Of a stretch of 53,798 nucleotides of DNA, positions 26,782 through 35,588 are shown in pieces (the first letter of the stretch is position 1; the number at the start of each line of letters is the position of its first letter). The DNA lies in the NCBI GenBank assembly GCA_020636675.1, contig JACJXK010000020.1, positions 1 through 53,798 on the forward strand. The letters are read 5' to 3'. The position numbers were made by a program, and so were the translations under genes. The notes beneath the pieces are model-generated. The model saw only the letters and a program-made list of their open reading frames with translations. It was not told where the DNA came from and did no database searches. The DNA is from Prevotellaceae bacterium. Lineage in GTDB: Bacteria; Bacteroidota; Bacteroidia; Bacteroidales; Paludibacteraceae.

Positions 26782-27126
26782 TTAATTCTCCTTTTTTGAT
26801 TTAAGACTTCTTCTCTTAGCAGCATACTCTGCAGCATGCTTGTCCATTTTAGTTGTTAAAAAACGAATGACTTTCTCGTCACGACGGAACTGAATCTCAA
26901 GATTCTTGATTACCGTTGGCTCTGCATCAAACTCCAGCATGCAATAGAATCCTGTTGATTTCTTCTCAATAGGATACGCCAACTTGCGAAGTCCCCAGCA
27001 CTCCTCGTTGACGATCTCTGCATTTGCGCCAGCGAGGATGTTTTTGAATTTGTCTGCCGTTTCCTTCATCTGTGCATCAGATAAAACGGGAGTTAAAATG
27101 AAAACGGTTTCATAATGATTTAACAT
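26782..27126 (-). CDS. rpsF: 30S ribosomal protein S6
   Basis: 114 residues. MLNHYETVFILTPVLSDAQMKE is the standard start, followed by ECWGLRKLAYPIEKKSTGFYCMLEF in pieces and a basic tail. S6 forms a heterodimer with S18 and binds 16S rRNA near helix 23. It is the promoter-proximal gene of the operon. In other bacteria the S6-S18 complex can bind its own mRNA leader; I did not identify such a site here. Confidence 0.98.
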   Translation of the reverse strand: MLNHYETVFILTPVLSDAQMKETADKFKNILAGANAEIVNEECWGLRKLAYPIEKKSTGFYCMLEFDAEPTVIKNLEIQFRRDEKVIRFLTTKMDKHAAEYAAKRRSLKSKKEN

Positions 27127-27177
27127 AAATCCTCTAATTTTTAATTAGTTAATTAATCGTTATCTCTAAACGAGTTG

Positions 27178-27208
27178 CAAAGATAGTCGTTTTTTACTTC
27201 TTTTCAAA
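27178..27208 (-). promoter_or_regulatory. Bacteroides-type promoter of rpsF (TTTG-N19-TATCTTTG)
   Basis: On the minus strand TTTG (27205-27208) and TATCTTTG (27178-27185) are exactly 19 bases apart. The box ends about 50 bases before the rpsF start. Confidence 0.8.
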
Positions 27209-27599
27209 TATTTGCGGCTTAAATTTTGTTCTTCGAGAACCACAACACCGTCATGGATTCCTTTCCTTTTCTTTCATCCTGTCAGATAGGATTACCTTCG
27301 CAGATGTCTTCCCTTAATTTCCAACTTTTATTTTTCGGAACAGACTGCAAGAGTTCTTCACCCCCTCACACAGTCTAACCATTTCAGATAGCACACGGAA
27401 CAAAAACCTATTCTTGCACAAGAAAACCAGTGCCGCACAAAAAAGGTGTCCGCCCACTACTCCACAACACCTCACATCGTTCATCCCAGAATAGTCGTTT
27501 TTCCTTAATGACATTTTCGTAAGATTATAATTGCACTTTCCAACTAGACGTCTATTTTCCGACTTGTCCAAAACCGGATGATTTCTCAGAAAATGAAGT
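27209..27599. other. non-coding stretch upstream of rpsF
   Basis: About 390 bases with no recognisable gene. Short frames exist on both strands but resemble nothing and lack start signals. Confidence 0.5.
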
Positions 27600-28213
27600 T
27601 TTATCTTCTCCTGTTCTATCCTTCTTTCTACTAGCCTTGCATCTATTCAAGATGGAGAGCCCGGACGGAAAACTAAGCATTCTTTCCTCCACCATCACAT
27701 CCGACAGGCACTTGAATTTCCCGTACAGACTAGCGGCCAGCATCAACGGCAAAGAAAATTCGGACGACGGCGGATTATTCATGAGTGCGACATCTTTCAT
27801 CACCTCTCATCCGAGGCAGACAGAAGAGGGGCAACAATTAAGCTTTCCCCTTATTAGCAAACCACATTCACTCTCGTCCGGGCTCGGAGTCTTTGTGTTT
27901 GGGTCACGGAAAGAGAGGCTACTCTGCACCAATATCCTATGATTGGTATAAACCAAACTATATTCGGAGTTACACTCTAAAAAATCGACCTGACGCTGCA
28001 ACTTCAAGGGATTAGACCAATAGTCAAATCCACTGCAAAATGCAAGATATCGCCCAGTCGACATTTCGAAAAGCTTTTTATAAATGCCACAAACATCAGC
28101 AGAGCCATTCTCAGGGTCTGTGTTGAATCGTGTGGGTAACTTAATGAAAACAGTTGACTTTGGAACATTAAGAGAAGTGAAGAATATCTGCCTGGGGTTG
28201 AGACTGCTTCCAA
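27600..28213 (-). pseudogene. decayed family 2 glycosyltransferase
   Basis: The minus strand from about 28213 to 27807 reads, in one frame, a piece of a GT2 protein: TGRYLAFCSGFDYWSNPLKL, then QRQVDFLECNSEYSLVYTNH. In intact relatives the second motif is close to AxCEGDDYWxDPLKLQKQ, so the first Asp of the DDYW group has become Phe. After a stop at 27807 the homology continues in another frame (27803-27600) with LPLMLAASLYGKFKCLSDVM, like the usual late GT2 segment DYPLWLxxSLYGKIKYLxDV. The N-terminal nucleotide-binding part is not recognisable. Frameshift, lost catalytic Asp and missing start make it a remnant. Confidence 0.75.
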
Positions 28214-28712
28214 GTCATGTTTGACGGAAAAAATCAGACGGCAATAAAAACCTTCATTTCCAAATCGATCTCCAAAGATGTAGAGGGCTTGTCAATGATA
28301 TTGGTCAAAAGCGCAAGGCCTATGACACGGAGAACAGAAAGCACACTAGTTCGGTATAATCACCAATTTCACGTACTTGGGGGTGGGTGAACAACGGGAT
28401 TCTTGAGTGACTTAAATTCTAGATACAATTGGTAAAACAGAGAGTCAGAGGATTTGCCGACATTGACAACTTTATGAATATGGTGTGCTATATCAATGGA
28501 GGCGAGAACTTTTTCTACCCACTCAAATCAACACAGACCCAGTTTTTTTCCAAAAGCAAGAAGACAAAGGAACAATAAGTCCGCAGAACAATCTGACGAA
28601 CATTCATTTTTCAAAGCAATACATCATTTCCATCCGAATTAGCATCCCATCAAAACAACTCCGTCAATAAGTTTCGATTTTCAACATATCATTTTCAAGA
28701 ATTGCGTGCCCC
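28214..28712. other. degenerate non-coding stretch
   Basis: No intact gene. One plus-strand frame near 28438-28500 reads VKQRVRGFADIDNFMNMVCY, faintly like the C-terminal end of some transposases (RGFxxxxNF), but too short and broken to name. Together with the glycosyltransferase remnant it marks 27.6-28.7 kb as a zone of gene decay. Confidence 0.4.
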
Positions 28713-28759
28713 ACAAAAAAAAAGAGAAGGGTTGTTCCTTCTTATGACGAACAACCCTT
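28713..28759 (-). terminator. terminator of thrA-apgM
   Basis: Arms 28727-28737 (aagggttgttc) and 28749-28759 (gaacaaccctt) are perfectly complementary. On the minus strand the stem is followed by a T-rich run (plus-strand A run 28715-28723). It lies 18 bases after the apgM stop. Confidence 0.92.
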
Positions 28760-28777
28760 ATTTCACACCAAAGACAA

Positions 28778-29986
28778 TCATTGTCCGAGCAACGCCTTCA
28801 TAAATTCATCTCCATTCAACACACCATAAGAGCCTTTTTTAGCAGACTCCTCGTCATACTTGACAACAGAATCGGGAGTTGTCCCAGGTTTGTATATCAA
28901 GAACGGGATCGGAGCCGATATATGCGTACGGATACGGCATGGAGTCGGATGGTCAGGTAGAATGGCGATAGTCACCGGTTCATTCCACTTTGACACTTCC
29001 TCAAAAATTGGTTTCACCACCCTATTCTCCAAAAACTCGACCGTCTTCAACTTCAGAGGAACGTCGCCCTCATGACCAGCCTCATCGCTCGCCTCTATAT
29101 GTAGATAAACGAAATCATTCTCTTTCAGAGCATCCAACGTAGCCTGCATCTTACCCTCGTAATTAGTGTCGAACAAACCAGTTGCGCCCTCCACCTCTAT
29201 TGGTTTCAGCCCGGCATAAACACCTATGCCTTTTATCAAATCGACGGCAGAGATGACAGCTCCGTTTTTCAGGCCATAGGTCTCCATCAACGTCTGCATC
29301 TTAGGTTTATATCCTGCAGACCAAGGCCAGATACTATTTGCAGGATCCTTGCCTTCCGAGACTCTCTTCACATTGACAGGATGCTTCGACAACAAATCTT
29401 GGGAACGAAGGATAAGGTCATTCAACAAATCTGCCGTAGGCTGAGCCTCCGGACAGTCGGCCTTCACCATCACATCGCGGAACGGAGTGCCGGGCACATC
29501 ATGAGGCGGAGTACAGCTCACCCGTTTGTCCCCTTCTTTTATCTTCAACAGATGTCGATAAGAGACACCAGGAAAGAAGCGCACCATGTCATTACCTAGT
29601 TTCTCGTTCAAGAAATCAATCAACTGGTAAGCCTCCTCGTTGGAGATATGACCCGCGGAGTGATTCTTTATCTTATCATTCTCAATGCAGATGATATTGC
29701 AGCGCATGGCCATCTCCCCATCCTCAATAGGCACACCCATGCTGGCAGCCTCCAAAGATCCTCGACCCTCGAAAACCTTTGCCACATCATAGCCCAAAAC
29801 CGTAAGATTAGCGATTTCACTGCCCGGATGGAGTCCCTCAGGGACAGTAGTCAGCAGACCATTGCGCCCCATCGCAGCCAACTTATCCATCGTAGGAATG
29901 TTGGCGGACTGCAATATAGTTTTATTTCCAAGTGATGCGATAGGCTCGTCGGCCATTCCATCACCCAATATAATCAAATACTTCAT
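28778..29986 (-). CDS. ApgM-like phosphoglycerate mutase family protein, probable homoserine kinase
   Basis: 402 residues of the archaeal-type cofactor-independent phosphoglycerate mutase family (alkaline phosphatase fold). Metal-site motifs are visible at the start (ILGDGMADEPIASLGNKT) and near the end (ILPDHPTPCRIRTHISAPIPF). In Bacteroidota and some Deltaproteobacteria, members lying beside thrA and thrC have been proposed to act as homoserine kinase, which fits here: it follows thrA by 72 bases and no classical GHMP-type thrB is in the window. That role is inference from context. It shares a terminator with thrA. Confidence 0.85.
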   Translation of the reverse strand: MKYLIILGDGMADEPIASLGNKTILQSANIPTMDKLAAMGRNGLLTTVPEGLHPGSEIANLTVLGYDVAKVFEGRGSLEAASMGVPIEDGEMAMRCNIICIENDKIKNHSAGHISNEEAYQLIDFLNEKLGNDMVRFFPGVSYRHLLKIKEGDKRVSCTPPHDVPGTPFRDVMVKADCPEAQPTADLLNDLILRSQDLLSKHPVNVKRVSEGKDPANSIWPWSAGYKPKMQTLMETYGLKNGAVISAVDLIKGIGVYAGLKPIEVEGATGLFDTNYEGKMQATLDALKENDFVYLHIEASDEAGHEGDVPLKLKTVEFLENRVVKPIFEEVSKWNEPVTIAILPDHPTPCRIRTHISAPIPFLIYKPGTTPDSVVKYDEESAKKGSYGVLNGDEFMKALLGQ

Positions 29987-30005
29987 AATTCTCTTTATTT
30001 AAAGC

Positions 30006-30033
30006 GAGGGAGGCACGCACGCGTTCCTCCCTC
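30006..30033 (-). other. intercistronic hairpin between thrA and apgM
   Basis: The arms gagggagg and cctccctc (8 bp, perfect) lie in the 72-base gap between the two genes. On the minus strand only a short T tract follows, so it is a weak terminator at best and may instead set the ratio of the two products or protect mRNA ends. Confidence 0.55.
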
Positions 30034-30058
30034 CTAAAATGCCAAAAAGGAGCAAATA

Positions 30059-32482
30059 CTATCGAATATTCGCGATGCTGATAATATCGCCGAACACACC
30101 GGCAGCCGTCACTGCGGCTCCTGCTCCATAACCACGAATCATCATCGGATCCTTATAACGGGCCGTATTGATGATAATAAGATTATTACTGCCCTCTAGG
30201 TCGTAGAATGGATGTCGGCTGTCCACAGCCTGGAGTCCGACGCTAGTCTTACCATTCTCCAACGTCGCCACAAAACGCCAACGTTTATTCTCCTTCTCAA
30301 GCAACTTACGTTTCTCTTCAAACTCGGCGTCAAAGCCTTCCACCTTCTTCCAAAAATCATCCAACGAGCCTTCGAAGAAATCGGCAGGGATAAAGAGGTT
30401 CTTCTCCACATCATCCTGCTCCACTCTGATGCCAGACTCTCGGGCCAAAATGACAAGTTTACGAATCACATCCTTACCGCTCAGGTCAATACGAGGATCC
30501 GGCTCCGCAAAACGAGCCTCCATCGCCATACGGATTGCCTTGCTCAACGGAACATCCTTACTGATCGTATTAAATATAAAGTTCAATGTACCCGAAAGAA
30601 CTGCCTCTATCTTTAGGATTCTATCTCCCGAATAGATTAAATCATTAATCGTATTAATGATAGGGAGTCCGGCACCCACGTTTGTCTCAAACAGATATTT
30701 GACACCACGTTTACGTGCTATATTCTTCAAATCCATATAATTGTCATAATCACCGGAAGCGGCTATCTTATTAGCTGCCACAACCGATATGTTATGAGAA
30801 AGAAGATCCTTATAAATACTTGCGATTGCTCCACTTGCCGTACAGTCGACAAATACGCAGTTATAGATGTTCAACTCTATCAACGCCTTTTTCAGCGTCT
30901 CAGGATTAGATGGCGTACCATTCTTCAACAACTCACGATAACAAGTGAGATCCACACCCTCTCGACTTAGAATAAAGTTGGACACATCGGCGATGCCGAT
31001 TACCTTCACCTTCAAGCTGTTCTGGTTCATCAGCAGATCCTTCTGCGTATGCAACTGCTCCAACAAGCTGCCGCCCACGGTACCTGTACCTACAACGAAG
31101 AGGTTCAGCTCCTGATATTCCGAAAGGAAGAACGATTCATGGATTGAATTAAGAGCCTTCCTTAAGTTTTCGCTTTTAACGACACAAGAGATGTTCGTCT
31201 CTACCGAACCTTGCGCCAAAGCTATGATGTTGATATTATTTCTACCAAGAGCATTGAAAAGTTTGCCGGCCGTTCCCGTTGTCTGCTTCATGTTATCACC
31301 AACGATGGCAATCGTAGCCAAGTTGCTCTCCGCAGAGATGGAGTTGACAGAACCCTGAGACATCTCCTCCACAAACTCATCGCCAAGGATATCCAAAGCC
31401 ACACGAGTATCCTCGTCCCTTATTCCGATGGAGATAGAGCTGCCGGAAGAAGCCTGAGAGACAAAGAAAGTCTCGATGCCATTGGCGTCCAATGCCATAA
31501 ATATACGTCCGTTTATATTATGTACGCCTAACATACCCATACCTTGAAGCGTAATCAGCGTCGTATGGTCAATGGAAGAGATACCCTTGATTGTCTTCTC
31601 CTCCGCATCCTTATCATTAGATATATAAGTACCCGAAAAATCAGGATTCATCAGATTCTTGATTCGGATAGGCACACCAGCCACAAACGCAGGATAAATA
31701 GTTGGAGGAAAAATAACCTTTGCACCAAAGTTACAAAGTTCCATGGCCTCCGTATAGCTCAACTTCACGATAGGGTAAGCCTTGCTTATCACCTTCGGAT
31801 CGGCAGTCATGAATCCATCCACGGTTTTCCATATCTCCACTTCATCCGCATGTAGGGCAGAAGCCACCAAAGAAGCCGTATAGTCAGAACCACCACGCCC
31901 AAGTGTAGTCACCTCCTCCGACTCTGTCGCCGTAGCGATATAGCCTGCTATGACAACCCGCTTCGGCATATTCTTAAATGCTTCTTTAATCAAACTATAT
32001 GAGAGGTCAAAATCGACATTACTTCTTACAAACGAAGTATTTGTCTTTATAAAGCTACGGGAATCGAATAATGTTGCGTCAATAAACTTACTGACAAAAA
32101 GGGAAGATATCCTTTCTCCGTAAGAGAGGATGGCATTCTCCGTCTTCTCCGTCAGGTCCTTTATCAGATACACCCCCTTCAAGATATTGCCCAACTCCTC
32201 ATGTAGCAAGGCAATCTCGCTCAACACGGATTCCCTCATCGAGGTTGAAATAATACCCTCTACTATATGATTATGGACATTTACTATTTCATTATATTCG
32301 TCGATGTAGGTAGCTGAACCCTGAGCAGCAAGTGTCGATGTTGTTATCAACCTATCTGTCATGCCATCAACGGCAGAAACCACCACCACTACGGGTTCTT
32401 CAACACTCTCGATAACCTTTTTAACTTGCTGTAAGTTCTTTATGGAGCCTACGGATGCTCCATCAAATTTTAAAACTTTCAT
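30059..32482 (-). CDS. thrA: bifunctional aspartokinase / homoserine dehydrogenase
   Basis: 807 residues. The N-terminal kinase (about 1-280) phosphorylates aspartate; ACT regulatory domains follow (about 300-450); the C-terminal homoserine dehydrogenase (about 460-807) reduces aspartate semialdehyde. Visible marks are TLGRGGSDYTASLVASAL and CNFGAKVIFPPTI in the kinase, LNLFVVGTGTVGGSLLEQL for NAD(P), then VAANKIAAS and VLSGTLNFIFNTI in the dehydrogenase. The usual first kinase motif KFGGTSVG reads KFDGASVG here. It is first in an operon with the ApgM-like gene and feeds the threonine/methionine branch. Confidence 0.96.
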   Translation of the reverse strand: MKVLKFDGASVGSIKNLQQVKKVIESVEEPVVVVVSAVDGMTDRLITTSTLAAQGSATYIDEYNEIVNVHNHIVEGIISTSMRESVLSEIALLHEELGNILKGVYLIKDLTEKTENAILSYGERISSLFVSKFIDATLFDSRSFIKTNTSFVRSNVDFDLSYSLIKEAFKNMPKRVVIAGYIATATESEEVTTLGRGGSDYTASLVASALHADEVEIWKTVDGFMTADPKVISKAYPIVKLSYTEAMELCNFGAKVIFPPTIYPAFVAGVPIRIKNLMNPDFSGTYISNDKDAEEKTIKGISSIDHTTLITLQGMGMLGVHNINGRIFMALDANGIETFFVSQASSGSSISIGIRDEDTRVALDILGDEFVEEMSQGSVNSISAESNLATIAIVGDNMKQTTGTAGKLFNALGRNNINIIALAQGSVETNISCVVKSENLRKALNSIHESFFLSEYQELNLFVVGTGTVGGSLLEQLHTQKDLLMNQNSLKVKVIGIADVSNFILSREGVDLTCYRELLKNGTPSNPETLKKALIELNIYNCVFVDCTASGAIASIYKDLLSHNISVVAANKIAASGDYDNYMDLKNIARKRGVKYLFETNVGAGLPIINTINDLIYSGDRILKIEAVLSGTLNFIFNTISKDVPLSKAIRMAMEARFAEPDPRIDLSGKDVIRKLVILARESGIRVEQDDVEKNLFIPADFFEGSLDDFWKKVEGFDAEFEEKRKLLEKENKRWRFVATLENGKTSVGLQAVDSRHPFYDLEGSNNLIIINTARYKDPMMIRGYGAGAAVTAAGVFGDIISIANIR

Positions 32483-32594
32483 ACGAATATTTTAAATAAT
32501 TATTAATTAAGTTCCAATGCAAGGATTCTTCCGAATCCACAAGAAAAGCAAAACGCACGGCATCCGACGACCTCACTTTTCCCATTTTAATCCG

Positions 32595-32602
32595 CAAATA
32601 TA
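32595..32602 (-). promoter_or_regulatory. candidate -7 element (TATATTTG) of thrA
   Basis: Minus-strand TATATTTG lies 112 bases before the thrA start; no good -33 box. The leader contains a 6-bp hairpin (ggattc/gaatcc, loop ggaa) near 32525-32540. I saw no leader peptide rich in Thr or Ile codons. Confidence 0.5.
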
Positions 32603-32769
32603 GCGAATAAAGATGATTATATCATGTTTTTAATTTGGATTTTCGCCGATGTCCGGCCTCATAATTCTCCCTCATCGACCTCGACCATTGAACTTTTCAG
32701 AAAGGAGGACTCCAATCTTGCTGAAAAACCAGCAATCTTTTATATATTTGTAGTTAATTCTTCACACCC

Positions 32770-33141
32770 ATGCTAAGAGACAGTTTTTTCTCCATAAAAG
32801 AGATGCGGGCAAACGAAAACGGAGAAGCACACTTCGCCGTCCGTTTAAATACAGAGCATAGAATATATGAGGGGCATTTCCCTCAAATGCCGGTTGTCCC
32901 CGGCGTATGCACCATACAGATGGTCAAAGAATGTCTCCAAACCACAAGAAACGAAGAGCTGCAGTATACGAACATAATCAACTGTAAATTCCCGGCAATG
33001 ATAGTGCCTTCGATGGTACAGGAGTTGCTTATCGACATAACCACCATCGAAGAAGACGGTGCAATCTCGATGAAGGCTTCCGTCAAAGGTGACGGACATA
33101 ACTTTTTATCACTAAAAGCCTCTCTCAAAAGGGAGGATTAA
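32770..33141 (+). CDS. hotdog-fold 3-hydroxyacyl-ACP dehydratase-like protein
   Basis: 123 residues with the FabZ/FabA-like hotdog core. HRIYEGHFPQMPVVPGVCTIQ places the catalytic His at residue 36, and Glu54 (VKECLQ) falls near the position of the catalytic Glu of FabZ. Short dehydratases of this type with a GT2 partner occur in aryl-polyene, flexirubin and related lipid clusters of Bacteroidota. Here only the dehydratase and the GT2-DUF2062 gene are present, so the product is unclear. The next gene starts 16 bases after its stop. Confidence 0.85.
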   Translation: MLRDSFFSIKEMRANENGEAHFAVRLNTEHRIYEGHFPQMPVVPGVCTIQMVKECLQTTRNEELQYTNIINCKFPAMIVPSMVQELLIDITTIEEDGAISMKASVKGDGHNFLSLKASLKRED

Positions 33142-33157
33142 CGAAAAGTGGGCTCTC

Positions 33158-34357
33158 TTGGAAAACAACATTTCTGACATAAAAAAAGAATTAAAAGAGA
33201 CCGGATGCTGCATCATCATCCCCACCTACAATAATTCGAAGACAATAGGAAAAGTTGTCTCCGACGCCAAGTCATATTGCGACGACATCTACATCGTCAA
33301 CGACGGATCAACGGACGACACACCAACCATATTAGCCTCAATACAAGGGATTACCGTCATCGGATACGACACGAACAGAGGCAAAGGCTACGCCATACAG
33401 AAAGGATTTAAGGAAGCCGCCAAAGATGGATTCAGATATGCCATTACAATAGACTCTGACGGACAGCATTTTCTGGACGACATCCCTCTTTTTATCGAAA
33501 AGATAAAAGAGAATGACGATGCCCTTATTGTCGGCATCCGCAACATTAACCAAGAGAACATGCCGTCCAAAAACACATTTGCCAACAAATTCTCCAACTT
33601 TTGGTTCAAGGTCGAGACCGGCATTTCACTTCCCGACACGCAATGCGGATTCAGGCTTTATCCATTACGGAAGATGGCGGGTTTGACCTTTTTCACCAAC
33701 AGATACGAATTCGAGCTGGAGGTGTTGGTACGCTCCGCATGGAATGGAGTACAAATCATAGAGCAACCGATAAAGGTCTATTATGCGCCAAAGGAGGAAC
33801 GGGTTTCCCACTTCAAACCACTAAGGGACTTTACCAGAATAAGCATACTAAACACCATATTGGTGTTGGTCGCATTCCTTTGGGTCAAACCGTTTCACTT
33901 TTTCCATTCTCTGACGAGAGAACGAATCAGACAATTTTTCAGAGACAACTTCACCGACTCGAAAGAGAGCAACGCAAGATTAGCATCAGCCGCAGGCTTC
34001 GGAATATTCATGGGAATTGTCCCATTCTGGGGATACCAGATGATTCTGGCCTATGCACTGGCCCGCATATTGAAGATAAACAAATGGATTACGCTCGTCG
34101 CCTCCAACATCAGTTTGCCTCCATTCATCCCATTCATCCTATTCGGCAGCTATGCTTGCGGCGGTTTTCTACTAGGCAACGATATGATTCCCGACATAGG
34201 CAGCATCTCTTTGGCGTCCGTCCAACAGGACCTTTTGCAATACATACTAGGAAGTTTCGCATTCGCCATCCTATGCGGAGCATTCACCTGGGGCGTCACC
34301 TACCTTACGTTATCCATAACGAGAAAGAAGAAGGGGAAAAAAGACAATTCTAAATAG
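33158..34357 (+). CDS. family 2 glycosyltransferase fused to DUF2062
   Basis: 399 residues. The start is taken as the TTG at 33158, since no ATG or GTG lies in frame before the GT2 core and the next Met is at about residue 134. The GT2 domain (about 15-235) resembles dolichyl-phosphate mannosyltransferases: CCIIIPTYNNSKTIGKVV, VNDGSTDDT, TIDSDGQH (DxD) and DTQCGFRLYPLRKM. The C-terminal DUF2062 (about 265-385) has membrane segments beginning ASAAGFGIFMGIVPFWGYQM. Such fusions transfer a sugar to a membrane lipid. It is probably co-transcribed with the dehydratase-like gene. Confidence 0.9.
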   Translation: MENNISDIKKELKETGCCIIIPTYNNSKTIGKVVSDAKSYCDDIYIVNDGSTDDTPTILASIQGITVIGYDTNRGKGYAIQKGFKEAAKDGFRYAITIDSDGQHFLDDIPLFIEKIKENDDALIVGIRNINQENMPSKNTFANKFSNFWFKVETGISLPDTQCGFRLYPLRKMAGLTFFTNRYEFELEVLVRSAWNGVQIIEQPIKVYYAPKEERVSHFKPLRDFTRISILNTILVLVAFLWVKPFHFFHSLTRERIRQFFRDNFTDSKESNARLASAAGFGIFMGIVPFWGYQMILAYALARILKINKWITLVASNISLPPFIPFILFGSYACGGFLLGNDMIPDIGSISLASVQQDLLQYILGSFAFAILCGAFTWGVTYLTLSITRKKKGKKDNSK

Positions 34358-34551
34358 ACACAAATTGCGAATACATTAACAGGCCCTCGGTTTCCTTTCT
34401 GAAATCAAGGGAAACACCTACGACACTTCATCAAAATCGGCACAACTCACCTCCCGTAAACCGTTAAAAAGAAAATAATTACGTTCAATTCAACAATCAT
34501 TCGTTCTTATTTTCTATCTTCACCCAATTTATTCACTAAATTTAGATTACA

Positions 34552-35178
34552 ATGAAAAAGAAAATCGCATTATTGCTTATGTCTTTACCTATTGCTTTAT
34601 TGGCACAAGCAGAAACCGTATCCGGTTCATACACGAGCAACGGGGTCGGAGAGAAAGGAGTCAAGGTATGGTCCTCTTCCGGACAAAGTACGCAGACAAA
34701 CAAAAAGGGAAAATTCAGCTTAAAAAAAATCAATCCGGAAACAGACACTCTTTATTTTGAAAAGAAAGGAGTCAAGTCTGTGATTGTACCATTGTCAGGA
34801 AACTCGACAGTGACAATCAGCATGAAGAACGGTTCCTCAAAAGTAGAACTATCCATTCCAGAAAAGAGACCGTCAGGATTATATGGCGGGCTCATCTACA
34901 CACGTGAAGAGCTGGAAAAAACGGGAGAGATAAGCGTGTCAGGAGCCCTAAGCATAAAGAATCCGCAACTTATCCCAAGTACTTTTACCGGCAACACCAC
35001 ACCTCTATATTTTGTTGACGGCACAGAAGTCTACTCCATAGAGGGCATCCCCGTCAAAGAGGTAGGATATGTCGAAGTAGTGAAAGCATCCAACGCCGGC
35101 AATGCGGCATGGGGAGCACGAGGAGCAAACGGAGCCATCGTCATAACCACCGCTGTCAAGATGAGCTCAAGTAAATAA
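34552..35178 (+). CDS. secreted protein with a TonB-receptor plug domain and no barrel
   Basis: 208 residues. A signal peptide (KKKIALLLMSLPIALLAQA) is followed by a carboxypeptidase-regulatory-like beta domain (SGSYTSNGVGEKGVKVWSSS). A C-terminal segment has the marks of a TonB-dependent receptor plug: TPLYFVDGTEVYSIEGIPVK, then VGYVEVVKASNAGNAAWGAR and GANGAIVITT. The usual 22-strand beta barrel of a SusC-type receptor is absent and the gene ends cleanly before a terminator. It may be a stand-alone plug protein, a family seen in Bacteroidota, or a remnant. Nothing nearby looks like a SusD partner. Confidence 0.8.
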   Translation: MKKKIALLLMSLPIALLAQAETVSGSYTSNGVGEKGVKVWSSSGQSTQTNKKGKFSLKKINPETDTLYFEKKGVKSVIVPLSGNSTVTISMKNGSSKVELSIPEKRPSGLYGGLIYTREELEKTGEISVSGALSIKNPQLIPSTFTGNTTPLYFVDGTEVYSIEGIPVKEVGYVEVVKASNAGNAAWGARGANGAIVITTAVKMSSSK

Positions 35179-35184
35179 AAAAAG

Positions 35185-35229
35185 AGAGAAAGGCAAGAAT
35201 ACGGCAACGAAGGCTTGCCTTTCTCTTTC
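35185..35229. terminator. terminator after the plug-domain gene
   Basis: Arms 35185-35197 (agagaaaggcaag) and 35214-35226 (cttgcctttctct) pair perfectly over 13 bases; T-rich downstream, A-rich upstream. Confidence 0.88.
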
Positions 35230-35588
35230 ATTAGGGCAACCAGACTAAAAATAGTCATCCCTGTTTTGTTTTGGCAGTTTTTATCTTAAACCATAAAACA
35301 GAGCAAAACAATAAACGCAAAAAATGAAATTATCACCATGTCTTTATCTAACTAACTGGGGTTAAGTAATGTGAGAAGCAAAAAAAATTGGAATTTTCAT
35401 CATGCCGCACAAATAAGGAAACTCAAGCACAACAAAAACGCCCAAACAAAGAATCTCGATACATCTTCAAAAACAACATTCAACCAAATACTGTTCATCA
35501 GGAATCAGCCACACACGAATTCAAAAAAACAAGCAAAAACCATGCCATTCAACGAAATATCGCTATTTTTTTATCGCATCCAACATCT
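35230..35588. other. non-coding stretch
   Basis: About 360 A-rich bases between the terminator and the convergent secreted-protein gene. Frames exist but their Lys/Asn/His-heavy translations look like chance. No repeat or promoter was recognised. Confidence 0.5.

Noticed and set aside
28438..28530. Transposase C-terminus
   Set aside because: Only about 20 residues are suggestive and stops surround them, so it is not enough to name an element.
32483..32594. Threonine attenuator with leader peptide before thrA
   Set aside because: No frame rich in Thr or Ile codons is present and only a short hairpin is seen.
33601..34353. 250-codon plus-strand frame
   Set aside because: It overlaps the GT2-DUF2062 gene in another frame; its His/Arg-rich translation is typical of a shadow.
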